35,594 nt of DNA. Origin: Chromatiaceae bacterium (GTDB lineage Bacteria; Pseudomonadota; Gammaproteobacteria; Chromatiales; Chromatiaceae). Numbering within the stretch: the stretch's first letter is position 1; each line of letters opens with the position of its first letter. Both the position numbers and the translations under genes were made by a program. The stretch is from positions 1 to 35,594 of the forward strand of contig JANQFI010000455.1 in assembly GCA_028277905.1 (NCBI GenBank), read 5' to 3'. A model generated the notes under the pieces. The model was given only the letters and a program-made list of their open reading frames with translations, ran no database searches and had not been told where the DNA came from. Shown here piece by piece: positions 28,095-35,594 of this stretch.

Positions 28095-28242
28095 GATGTC
28101 GAAAAACACACCGCCTAGCTTGCCTGTCCGCCCGCCTTCTGCGTCGCTGCAGCGCGCACAAAGCTCGACCATGCGCCCTGCCGCTTCTTGAAGGCGAACG
28201 AAAATACTACGCAATTCGGTCTATTTTTCTCCGGCAATCGCC
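28095..28242 (+). repeat. Repeat family 2, copy A (~150 bp)
   Basis: gatgtcgaaaaacacaccgcctagcttgcctgtccgcccgccttctgcgtcgctgcagcg...ggcgaacgaaaatactacgcaattcggtctatttttctccggcaatcgcc; aligns along its length with the reverse complement of 34718-34871. Confidence 0.85.
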
Positions 28243-28243
28243 C

Positions 28244-28271
28244 AAAGAAAAACCCGGCACCGGGGGCCGGG
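28244..28271 (-). terminator. Intrinsic terminator downstream of the Bax-inhibitor-1 gene
   Basis: On the minus strand: CCCGGC-CCCCGGT-GCCGGG followed by TTTTTCTTT. Confidence 0.75.
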
Positions 28272-28324
28272 CCGGGCGTATTCGCGGGAGCCTTCACTGC
28301 GGGCGCCGGTGCGCCCGCGGTCGG

Positions 28325-28990
28325 TTACTCGTCGCCCATGATCCCCAGGATCTGCAACAGGGCAATGAAGATGTTGAAGATGCTGAGGTAGATGCCGTAG
28401 GTGGCCATGATGTAGTTGGTCTCATAGCCGTTCTTGATCCGGCTGGTATCGAACAGGATCAACCCGCTCATCAGCAGGATGATAGCGCCCGAGAGTGCGA
28501 GCGACAGAGCCGGCATGCTCAGGAAGAGGTTCGCGACCATCGCAATCACGACCACCATCATGCCGGCAAAGAGGAAACCGCCCATGAAGCTGAAGTCGGT
28601 CTTGCTGGTCAGCGCATAGCCGGACAGGCCCAGGAAGATCAGCGCCGTACCGCCAAATGCCGTCGCGATGATGCCGGGGCCGTTCGGTAGGGCCATGTAC
28701 ATGCTCAAAATGGCGCCGAGGCCGAACCCGAGCAGGCCCGTAATCCCGAAGATCACGCCGATGCCGGCGGCGGAATTGGCCGTGCGCGGCAACACGAAGA
28801 TGCCGAGGATCATCGACACGACGACGGACGCCAGGTAGACCCAGGACGGCATGGCCAACGCCATCGACAGCATGGCGGTCAGCGCGCTGAAGCCGAGCGT
28901 GGCCGCTAGCAGCAGGTAGGTGTTCTTCAACACCTTGTTGGTTTCGAGCACGGTCTGTGTGGACCGCGCGACCGAATATTGATTTGCCAT
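28325..28990 (-). CDS. Bax inhibitor-1/YccA family membrane protein
   Basis: Seven-TM pattern; TNKVLKNTYLLLAATLGFSALTAMLS, LGLSGYALTSKTDFSFMGGFLFAGM, ILFDTSRIKNGYETNYIMATYGIYLSIFNIFIALLQILG. Start taken at MANQYSV (ORF extends to 28999). Confidence 0.93.
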   Translation of the reverse strand: MANQYSVARSTQTVLETNKVLKNTYLLLAATLGFSALTAMLSMALAMPSWVYLASVVVSMILGIFVLPRTANSAAGIGVIFGITGLLGFGLGAILSMYMALPNGPGIIATAFGGTALIFLGLSGYALTSKTDFSFMGGFLFAGMMVVVIAMVANLFLSMPALSLALSGAIILLMSGLILFDTSRIKNGYETNYIMATYGIYLSIFNIFIALLQILGIMGDE

Positions 28991-29249
28991 GGTTGACACT
29001 CACTCCAGGTTCAAGGTGTGCCGGGGTGCAGGGGGCTGGCCGGCCCGTGCACCGAACACTCGAAGCATACCCGAGTGTCGGGCGTATGCAAGCTTACCGG
29101 TCGGTAAGGGGTAGGCCGGCAGCGTCAGGCCAGCGGAAGACTCGTGGCCGACAGGCCTTTTGGCTTACACTGACCTAGTAGTGTGGCCGCAGCGGGCGTT
29201 GTCAATGGCGCCGATCGCGCAGTCTGCGCCGTTGCGGTGTCGAGCGCCG

Positions 29250-29337
29250 GGAGAGGTGGCAGAGCGGTTGAATGCACCGGTCTTGAAAACCGGCGAGGGG
29301 CGACCCTCCGTGGGTTCGAATCCCACCCTCTCCGCCA
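29250..29337 (+). tRNA. tRNA-Ser (anticodon TGA)
   Basis: ggagaggtggcagagcggttgaatgcaccggtcttgaaaaccggcgaggggcgaccctccgtgggttcgaatcccaccctctccgcca: paired acceptor stem, long variable arm, encoded CCA. Confidence 0.97.
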
Positions 29338-29549
29338 AAGGATACGGCCGAGCTCTGGGGCCTATCCCCGGCACGCCGGGGCCTGCGGTGATCCGCTGCC
29401 TCGCGCGAGCGTCATCCTGTCTCGGGGGCTGCGCGCCGCCGGCGACATAGCACCCGGCAACGAACGCGCCGGCGCATGGTCTGATACAGCTCCTTTCGCG
29501 GGATCCGGGGCATGGGATCCGACTGCGGCGTCCGCGACTCCGGCGTCCG

Positions 29550-29678
29550 CTAGTGCACGCCGGCAGAAGTCATGGACCCAGCTTCGGCGCTGGGGCTCGT
29601 TACCAAGCCGGGTCCGGGTCGATTAGGATAACGACAACGACCGGACAAGGTCTCGGAAAGGCTGCCCTGCTGCACTAA
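29550..29678. repeat. Repeat family 1, copy 3 (diverged)
   Basis: ctagtgcacgccgg...gattaggataacgacaacgaccggacaaggtctcggaaaggctgccctgctgcactaa; shares terminal motifs, ACGACAACGA and GGTCTCGGAA with copies 1 and 2. Confidence 0.75.
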
Positions 29679-29803
29679 GCGGCCGACACCCCGGATTTTG
29701 CTCCAGGTGCGGGGCCCAGGCCCCGACGCCCGCTTGGGCTCGCTCGCAGCCGGCGGCCCGATCCGGGCTCCGCCCCCTTTAGACTCCACACGGAGGCATC
29801 CCG

Positions 29804-31069
29804 ATGTTTGACAACGACATGCAGATCCCAGGCTATGACGACGAGCTGGCGCAGGCCATCCGCGACGAGGAGCGCCGGCAGGAGGAGCACGTCGAGCTGA
29901 TCGCCTCCGAGAACTACGCGAGCCCGCGGGTGTTGGAGGCGCAAGGCTCAGTGCTCACCAACAAGTACGCGGAGGGTTACCCGGCGAAGCGCTACTATGG
30001 CGGCTGCGAGTACGTGGACGTCGCCGAGCGGCTCGCCATCGCGCGCGCCAAGCAGCTCTTCAACGCCAGCTATGCCAACGTGCAGCCCCACTCGGGCTCC
30101 CAGGCCAATGCGGCGGTGTTCATGGCGCTCTGCCAGCCGGGCGATAGGGTGCTGGGCATGAGCCTCGCCGACGGCGGCCACCTGACCCACGGCGCCAAGC
30201 CCAACTTCTCCGGCAAGCTCTATAACGCGGTGCAATACGGCATCCACGGCGACACCGGCGAGATCGACTATGAGCAAGTGGAAGCCCTGGCGCAGGCGCA
30301 TGAGCCGCGCATGATCATTGCCGGCTTCTCGGCATACTCCCGCGTGGTGGACTGGCAGCGCTTCCGCGACATCGCGGACGGCGTCGGCGCCTTTCTATTG
30401 GTGGACATGGCGCACGTGGCGGGGCTGGTGGCGGCAGGCCTTTATCCCACCCCGGTGCCTATCGCCGACGTGGTCACCACCACCACGCACAAGACCCTTC
30501 GCGGCCCCCGTGGCGGCCTGATCCTGGCCAGAGAGAACCCGGAGCTTACGAAGAAGCTCAACTCCCTGGTGTTCCCGGGCACCCAGGGCGGTCCGCTGAT
30601 GCACGTCATCGCCGCCAAGGCCGTGGCCTTCAAGGAGGCACTGGAGCCGGGATTCAAGGACTATCAGCGCCAGGTTGTCCTGAACGCCCAGGCCATGGCC
30701 GAGGTCTTCTTGTCTCGCGGCTACGACGTGGTCTCCGGCGGCACCGACAACCATCTGTTCTTGGTGAGCTTCATCGAGCAGGGCCTCAGGGGCAAGGACG
30801 TCGACGCCTGGCTCGGCGCCGCCAACATCACCGTCAACAAGAATGCCGTGCCCAAGGACCCGCAGTCGCCCTTCGTCACCAGCGGCATTCGCGTCGGCAC
30901 GCCGGCCATGACAACCCGCGGCCTCGGGCTCGAAGAGGCCAAGCAGCTGGCCGGATGGATGTGTGACCTCATCGACGCCCGCGGCGGTGCGGACACCATC
31001 GAGTGCGTCAAGGCCCGGGTCCTGGCGCTCTGTGCCCGCTTCCCGGTATACCGAGCCCACGCCGGCTGA
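29804..31069 (+). CDS. glyA: Serine hydroxymethyltransferase
   Basis: [79 protein letters not shown]. Confidence 0.99.
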   Translation: MFDNDMQIPGYDDELAQAIRDEERRQEEHVELIASENYASPRVLEAQGSVLTNKYAEGYPAKRYYGGCEYVDVAERLAIARAKQLFNASYANVQPHSGSQANAAVFMALCQPGDRVLGMSLADGGHLTHGAKPNFSGKLYNAVQYGIHGDTGEIDYEQVEALAQAHEPRMIIAGFSAYSRVVDWQRFRDIADGVGAFLLVDMAHVAGLVAAGLYPTPVPIADVVTTTTHKTLRGPRGGLILARENPELTKKLNSLVFPGTQGGPLMHVIAAKAVAFKEALEPGFKDYQRQVVLNAQAMAEVFLSRGYDVVSGGTDNHLFLVSFIEQGLRGKDVDAWLGAANITVNKNAVPKDPQSPFVTSGIRVGTPAMTTRGLGLEEAKQLAGWMCDLIDARGGADTIECVKARVLALCARFPVYRAHAG

Positions 31070-31112
31070 TACCCCGCCGTCGCGCCGAGCCGCAGCCGGA
31101 GTCCGAGCGCCG

Positions 31113-31640
31113 ATGCGCTGTCCCTTTTGCGGCGCCCAGGACACCAAGGTCGTGGACTCGCGGCTGTCCGGTGACGGCGACCAGGTGCGCCGGCGCCGGC
31201 GCTGCACCGTCTGCAACGAGCGCTTCACCACCTACGAAAGCGCGGAGCTGAACCTACCCCGTGTCATCAAGCGCGATGGCACCCGAGTGCCTTTCGACGG
31301 CCGCAAGCTGCGCTCCGGCATGATGCGTGCGGCCGAAAAGCGCCCCATCAGCACCGAGCAGATCGACGCCGCCCTGTCCCACATCAACCGCAAGCTGCTC
31401 GCCGGCGGCGAGCGTGAGGTCAGCAGCCGGCGCATCGGCGAGCTGGTGATGGACGAGCTGCGCGAGCTGGACAAGGTGGCCTATGTGCGCTTTGCGTCCG
31501 TGTACCGCCAGTTCGAGGACGTGGAGGCCTTTCGCGAGGAGATCGAGCGCCTGGAGCGGCAGCCCACCGCCGCGGAGAAGAAGGCCCAGCTGGACCTGCT
31601 CGAGGGGCTGGAACCGGTTCAGGAACACAGGAAGCCGTGA
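31113..31640 (+). CDS. nrdR: Transcriptional repressor NrdR
   Basis: [42 protein letters not shown] zinc ribbon, ATP-cone, [17 protein letters not shown]. Confidence 0.98.
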   Translation: MRCPFCGAQDTKVVDSRLSGDGDQVRRRRRCTVCNERFTTYESAELNLPRVIKRDGTRVPFDGRKLRSGMMRAAEKRPISTEQIDAALSHINRKLLAGGEREVSSRRIGELVMDELRELDKVAYVRFASVYRQFEDVEAFREEIERLERQPTAAEKKAQLDLLEGLEPVQEHRKP

Positions 31641-32794
31641 GCCTGGATGTACTGGATGCACAGATGATGGCCCGCGCCATCCTGCTGGCCCGCCGCGGGC
31701 TCTACAGCACGGATCCGAACCCGCGGGTCGGCTGTGTGCTGGTGCAGGACGGCGAGATCGTCGGCGAAGGCTTCCACCGCCGTGCCGGCGAGCCGCACGC
31801 CGAGCGCAATGCCATCGACGCCGCAGGCCCGCGCGCCCGCGGGGCGACCACCTACGTCACCCTGGAGCCTTGCTGCCACTATGGCCGCACGCCGCCCTGC
31901 ACCGATGCACTGCTCACGGCGAAGGTCGCCCGTGTCGTCGTCGGCATGGAAGACCCGAACCCGCTGGTGCGCGGCAGGGGCCTGGCGCGGCTGCGCGCCG
32001 CCGGCGTCGAGGTGCGCACCGGCGTGCTGGAGCGGGATGCCCGCGCGCTGAACCCGGGCTTCGAGCGGCGCATGCGCGGCGGCTTGCCCTATGTGCGCTG
32101 CAAGCTGGCCGCGAGCCTGGACGGGCGCACCGCCATGGCCAGCGGCGAGAGCAAGTGGGTCACCGCGAGCGACGCCCGTCACGACGTGCACCGGCTGCGG
32201 GCGCGCTCGTCTGCGGTGGTTACCGGCATTGGCACCGTGCTGGTCGACGACCCGTCTATGAACGTGCGCTTGGGGCCCAAAGAGCTCCCGTCCCTGTCGC
32301 TGGACGAGCTGCCGCGCCAACCCCTGCGGGTGGTTGTCGACACTCGGCTCCGCATGCCGCTGGACGCCCGCATGCTGCAACTGCCCGGCGCGACGCTGAT
32401 CGCCACCTGCGAGCACAGCCCAAAGCCCATCGCGCGTGCCAACGCCGTCGGGGCCGAGGTCTGCGTGCTGCCGCCGGACCCGGCAGGCCGCGTCGACCTG
32501 TACCTGTTGCTCCGTTACCTGGCCGAGCGGGAGATCAACGAGGTCCTCATCGAGGCCGGTCCCACGCTGGCCGGCGCCGCCATGGCGTCGGGCCTGGTGG
32601 ACGAGCTGGTGCTCTACCTCGCCCCGCACCTGATGGGCGATGCCGCCCGCGGCCTCTTCCACCTGCCCGGCATCGAGCGCATGGAGCAGCGCATCGGGCT
32701 GGTCCTCGACGAGGTGCGGCGGGTTGGGGTGGACCTGCGCCTGCGCCTGAGAAGGCCCGAGCCTTGGGAGCCCAAGGCCGAGGAACAGCGCTGA
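31637..32794 (+). CDS. ribD: Bifunctional diaminohydroxyphosphoribosylaminopyrimidine deaminase / 5-amino-6-(5-phosphoribosylamino)uracil reductase
   Basis: [91 protein letters not shown] start. Confidence 0.97.
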   Translation: MSLDVLDAQMMARAILLARRGLYSTDPNPRVGCVLVQDGEIVGEGFHRRAGEPHAERNAIDAAGPRARGATTYVTLEPCCHYGRTPPCTDALLTAKVARVVVGMEDPNPLVRGRGLARLRAAGVEVRTGVLERDARALNPGFERRMRGGLPYVRCKLAASLDGRTAMASGESKWVTASDARHDVHRLRARSSAVVTGIGTVLVDDPSMNVRLGPKELPSLSLDELPRQPLRVVVDTRLRMPLDARMLQLPGATLIATCEHSPKPIARANAVGAEVCVLPPDPAGRVDLYLLLRYLAEREINEVLIEAGPTLAGAAMASGLVDELVLYLAPHLMGDAARGLFHLPGIERMEQRIGLVLDEVRRVGVDLRLRLRRPEPWEPKAEEQR

Positions 32795-32876
32795 TCGCGC
32801 TTGGTCCTCGGGCCTGGGTGCTCCATCTCCGGACATGTCGCGACCCATGGCCGCTGTCCTGACGAGGAGACCCAAG

Positions 32877-33212
32877 ATGACCGAGCAAGAGCGCATCGAG
32901 ATCGAAGCGGCCGCCTATCGCGGCCTCGTCGCCCATCTGCGCGCGCGCACGGACGTGCAGAACATCGACCTGATGAACCTCGCCGGCTTCTGCCGCAATT
33001 GCCTGTCCAAGTGGTACCTGGCCGCCGCCCGCGAGCGGGGCATCCCGATGATCGAGGACGAAGCGCGTGAGGCCATCTACGGCATCCCCTATGCCGACTG
33101 GAAGGCCAAGTACCAGCGCGAGGCCAGCCCGGAGCAGAAGCACCTGTACCGGGAGACCGCCTCGAAGCATGCAGTCATCTACATCCCCGACGCCGCGGCA
33201 AAGGCCGAATAG
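32877..33212 (+). CDS. DUF1244 family protein
   Basis: IEAAAYRGLVAHLRARTDVQNIDLMNLAGFCRNCLSKWYLAAARERGIPMIEDEAREAIYGIPYADWKAKYQREASPEQ, characteristic of this small conserved family. Confidence 0.9.
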   Translation: MTEQERIEIEAAAYRGLVAHLRARTDVQNIDLMNLAGFCRNCLSKWYLAAARERGIPMIEDEAREAIYGIPYADWKAKYQREASPEQKHLYRETASKHAVIYIPDAAAKAE

Positions 33213-33339
33213 TCGGCCTGTCCCATGCTGAGCTTGCACGGCATCGCGCCCCGGTACCCCGAGTGACGCTGAAGGCGCCGATCACCGGGAGCCGCCATGA
33301 CCCTCACGCAGGAAGACATCGAGCTCATCTAAGGAGAAC

Positions 33340-33777
33340 ATGGCCGACTGGCTTATCGAGCAGAGCCCCGGCAAGCCGCCGGCGGTCTACGAGGTCGAGT
33401 TGCGCGAGCGCATGGTCCGGGTGGAGGAAGAGCTCAAGCACCAGCGCGAGCTGATGCGCCAGGGCTTCGCGCAGATGGACAAGCGCTTCGAGGTCGCAGA
33501 GCAGCGCCACCAAGAGCTCCGCCAAGACATATTGGGACGTTTCGAGCTCGCGGACCAACGCGACCAAGAGCTGCGCCAAGACATGCTGGGGCGCTTCGAG
33601 GTCGCAGACCAGCACCGGCAGGAGCTGCGCCAAGACATGCTGGCGCGCTTCGAGGGCATCCAGCAGGACATCCGTGAGCTGCAACGGCGCACCGACCGCT
33701 TCCTCGTCTGGTCCTTCAGTACGACGCTCGCGGTGGGCGCTCTCGTCGTCAGCCTGGTTAGGTTCTGGAACCCCTAG
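33340..33777 (+). CDS. Coiled-coil protein with tandem 18-aa repeats and C-terminal TM anchor
   Basis: Repeats RFEVAEQRHQELRQDILG / RFELADQRDQELRQDMLG / RFEVADQHRQELRQDMLA, then DRFLVWSFSTTLAVGALVVSLVRFW; AAGGAG-like RBS precedes the ATG. Confidence 0.75.
   Translation: MADWLIEQSPGKPPAVYEVELRERMVRVEEELKHQRELMRQGFAQMDKRFEVAEQRHQELRQDILGRFELADQRDQELRQDMLGRFEVADQHRQELRQDMLARFEGIQQDIRELQRRTDRFLVWSFSTTLAVGALVVSLVRFWNP
33484..33645 (+). repeat. 3 x 54 bp coding tandem repeat
   Basis: Units at 33484-33537, 33538-33591 and 33592-33645, each beginning cg(c/t)ttcgag and carrying (a/g)gagct(c/g)cgccaagacat; a partial fourth unit begins at 33646. Confidence 0.9.
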
Positions 33778-34130
33778 CGAACGGCGACAGCGAGGATCTC
33801 ACTGCCTTGTGGCGAGTTGACGATCGCCGCGTGCAAGCCGTCGGAGTTGAGCTTGACAAGGGACGCGCACCTGAGGAATCGGCGCTCGCCATCGAACGTC
33901 CAGGTTCTGAGCTCGGCCTGGTGGCTCATCATGTAGAAGCAATGGTGCTCCGGAGCCAGCTCAAGAAGGCAATAGGTCTCGCCGACCTAGTGGTTGTCGC
34001 CAGCAGCCGGTCGAGTCGCTTGGGGCGCTTCGGCAACGGCTTGCGCAAGCAGCTTGCCGGTCTCGAAATCGATCGCAACGATATGCCCATTGCTCTCGCC
34101 GACGATCAGAGTCCTCTGGTCATGCGGCAG
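33774..34130 (-). pseudogene. Remnant of a beta-propeller-like (WD40/PQQ-like) protein C-terminus, interrupted by an in-frame TAG
   Basis: Minus-strand reading ...LPHDQRTLIVGESNGHIVAIDFETGKLLAQAVAEAPQATRPAAGDNH*VGETYCLLELAPEHHCFYMMSHQAELRTWTFDGERRFLRCASLVKLNSDGLHAAIVNSPQGSEILAVAVR*; the TAG at 33987-33989 is in frame with the terminal stop at 33774-33776. Confidence 0.5.
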
Positions 34131-34500
34131 GAGCTCGGGCGGCAGGAGCTCGGGCCGCGACCGGATGGTCGGGCGGAGGCTGACCCCTTTGGATCGCTCT
34201 TCAGCTGCTCGTTGCGCAAGTCCGAATCGGCGAGGCACTCCCGCATGTCGCCATGATTGATGCAGTTGGTGGCCGAGAGCGCCGCGTCGTGAACCCATGT
34301 CCATTGCGCCGGGGCGTTCCGGCTCATGCGCTCCAGCCGGCGACACGCCGGCGCTCCCGTTACGGGCAAGAGGCCGGCGCTACGAGCGGTCGTTGCCAGT
34401 GTCTTGGCATCGCTCGCCGCCCACCCTTGGCCCGGCTGGCAGTGCGCAAGGCGAAGAGAGAGCATTGCTGCTGGCCGGTGTGTCATGCGGAGGCGCGAAC

Positions 34501-34696
34501 ATGGGTTGCAGCCTCGTGCGTGACCGCGGTGACGAGGGTATGAGCGTCTCGGTGCCGGGGCCGCCCGACTGCTGGTCCGAAGGACACAGCGAGGCAGAGG
34601 CACTGGCAGACCATCCGCGATGCCGTTTCCGAGTACTTGGCCGCCGTTGAGGACTCCAGCCGCCGCGAGGAGGTGGCGTTCAAGCCGTTGCTATGA
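34501..34696 (+). pseudogene. Frameshifted HicB-like antitoxin remnant
   Basis: Frame 1 ...RGDEGMSVSVPGPPDCWSEGHSEAEALAD, then frame 2 ...IRDAVSEYLAAVEDSSRREEVAFKPLL*; together they resemble the HicB pattern (GYSVSVPDLPGCxSEGDTxEEALxNIRDAIxEYL). Frame break near 34612. Confidence 0.6.
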
Positions 34697-34717
34697 GCTG
34701 TCTCCTTGGCGCGTCAG

Positions 34718-34871
34718 GCGATTGCCGGAAACAAACAGACCGAATGGCGCAGGATTTTCGCTCGCCGTCAAGGAGCCGCAGCGGGCGCATAGTCGAGCTC
34801 TGTGCCCGCTGCCGCGACGCAGAAGGCGGGCGAAAAGACAAGCCAGGCGGTGTGTTTGTTGACAGAAATCG
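34718..34871 (-). repeat. Repeat family 2, copy B (inverted relative to A and C)
   Basis: Reverse complement cgatttctgtcaacaaacacaccgcctggcttgtcttttcgcccgccttctgcgtcgcggcagcgggcacagagctcgactatgcgcccgctg...ccggcaatcgcc aligns with copies A and C. Confidence 0.9.
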
Positions 34872-34873
34872 TC

Positions 34874-35350
34874 TCAGCCCTCCGGCAGCCAACCCTGATC
34901 CAGCAGCTGCTCCGGAGCCCAGGGGCAGGTGGTCGGCAGCGTGGCGAGGCCGGTCTCGCGGGTGGCGGTGTCGAGGGCGTCGTCCCAGGCGTCGGCCCAC
35001 CAATCGGGGTCTTGCAGGCAGCGGCGCAGGCTCGGGGTCTTGCTTAGGCGGCGCTCGATGCGGTTGCGCTGGGTGCGGATGGTGGTGAGCCAGCTGTGCC
35101 CGCGGCGCTCCGGCTGGAAGCGCCATTTGAGCAGATGGGCGAGCAGCACGGCCATCCGACTCGCGAGCTCACGCTGCTCGCGCTTCGACACGTCTTCGAT
35201 CTCCTCGGCAATGTTCTCTCTATCGATCTCTGTGAGGCGGCCCTCACGTAAGAGGTGCGCCTGGTGCTCGGCCCAGGCGACGATGTCGTGGTCGTAATCG
35301 GCACATCGCGGCTCGGATTCCGGTAGCGGCTGGGGTGCGGCTTGGGTCAT
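34874..35350 (-). CDS. DUF29 family protein
   Basis: DYDHDIVAWAEHQAHLLREGRLTEIDRENIAEEIEDVSKREQRELASRMAVLLAHLLKWRFQPERRGHSWLTTIRTQRNRIERRLSKTPSLR... Start at MTQAAPQPLPE preferred; ORF extends to 35443. Confidence 0.88.
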   Translation of the reverse strand: MTQAAPQPLPESEPRCADYDHDIVAWAEHQAHLLREGRLTEIDRENIAEEIEDVSKREQRELASRMAVLLAHLLKWRFQPERRGHSWLTTIRTQRNRIERRLSKTPSLRRCLQDPDWWADAWDDALDTATRETGLATLPTTCPWAPEQLLDQGWLPEG

Positions 35351-35501
35351 GGCACTGGACGGGCGGCCCCGGAGCATGGGGTTCTGGTGCGGGATCGATT
35401 TCCATGGCGGTCGCGAGCCGCCCCGGATCACAGTTGCCTGCAAGATGCGGGCGCTCCCAGTCGGCTCCTAGAAGTGTCTGGTTGGCCTTTGTGAGCTTAG
35501 G

Positions 35502-35594
35502 CGATTTCTGTCAACAAACATACCGCCTGGCTTGTCTTCTCGCCCGCCTTCTGCGTCGCGGCAGCGGGCACAGAGCTCGACTATGCGCCCGCTG
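35502..35594 (+). repeat. Repeat family 2, copy C (cut by window end)
   Basis: cgatttctgtcaacaaacataccgcctggcttgtcttctcgcccgcc...ctatgcgcccgctg; two differences from the reverse complement of copy B over 93 nt, counted by eye. Confidence 0.92.

Noticed and set aside
28115-28297. 60-aa minus-strand ORF (MKAPANTPGPAPG...AAATQKAGGQAS) as a gene
   Set aside because: Lies across the terminator and repeat copy A; the frame is not maintained in copies B and C.
29366-29381. CCCCGG-CACG-CCGGGG hairpin after tRNA-Ser as a terminator
   Set aside because: Stable stem but no following T-tract; insufficient to call an intrinsic terminator.
31619-32896. 425-aa minus-strand ORF opposite ribD
   Set aside because: Antisense shadow of an unambiguous ribD gene.

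Overview
GC-rich proteobacterial window, probably a gammaproteobacterium (inferred, not proven). (1) About 1.2-18.2 kb is a plus-strand exopolysaccharide/exosortase A (XrtA/EpsH, PEP-CTERM type) locus. It encodes an export lipoprotein, chain-length protein, BY-kinase with a Tyr-Gly tail, outer-membrane beta-barrel, WecB-like epimerase, deacetylase, FemAB-like protein, glycosyltransferases, exosortase-EpsI, asparagine synthetase-like amidotransferase, CapK/PaaK-like ligase and O-antigen-ligase-like protein. A 5'-truncated aminotransferase precedes it. (2) About 18.8-24.1 kb is a convergent minus-strand operon: CapA-like, GT2, an asparagine-synthetase-like protein lacking the N-terminal glutaminase Cys, and GT4. 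(3) A GspA/ExeA-GspB/ExeB pair follows. (4) Next come a small membrane protein, a Bax-inhibitor-1 family protein, tRNA-Ser(TGA), and the glyA-nrdR-ribD housekeeping block with a DUF1244 protein. (5) The right end is accessory or decaying DNA: a repeat-containing coiled-coil protein, a disrupted beta-propeller-like remnant, a frameshifted HicB-like remnant, and a DUF29 gene bracketed by inverted copies of a dispersed repeat. Two dispersed repeat families occur: a CTAGTGC...GCACTAG family with a hexanucleotide-phased core (3 copies) and a ~150 bp family (3 copies, the last cut by the window end). The best candidates for something undescribed are the glutaminase-less asparagine-synthetase operon and the two repeat families. 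All calls were made by reading the sequence; no searches were run.
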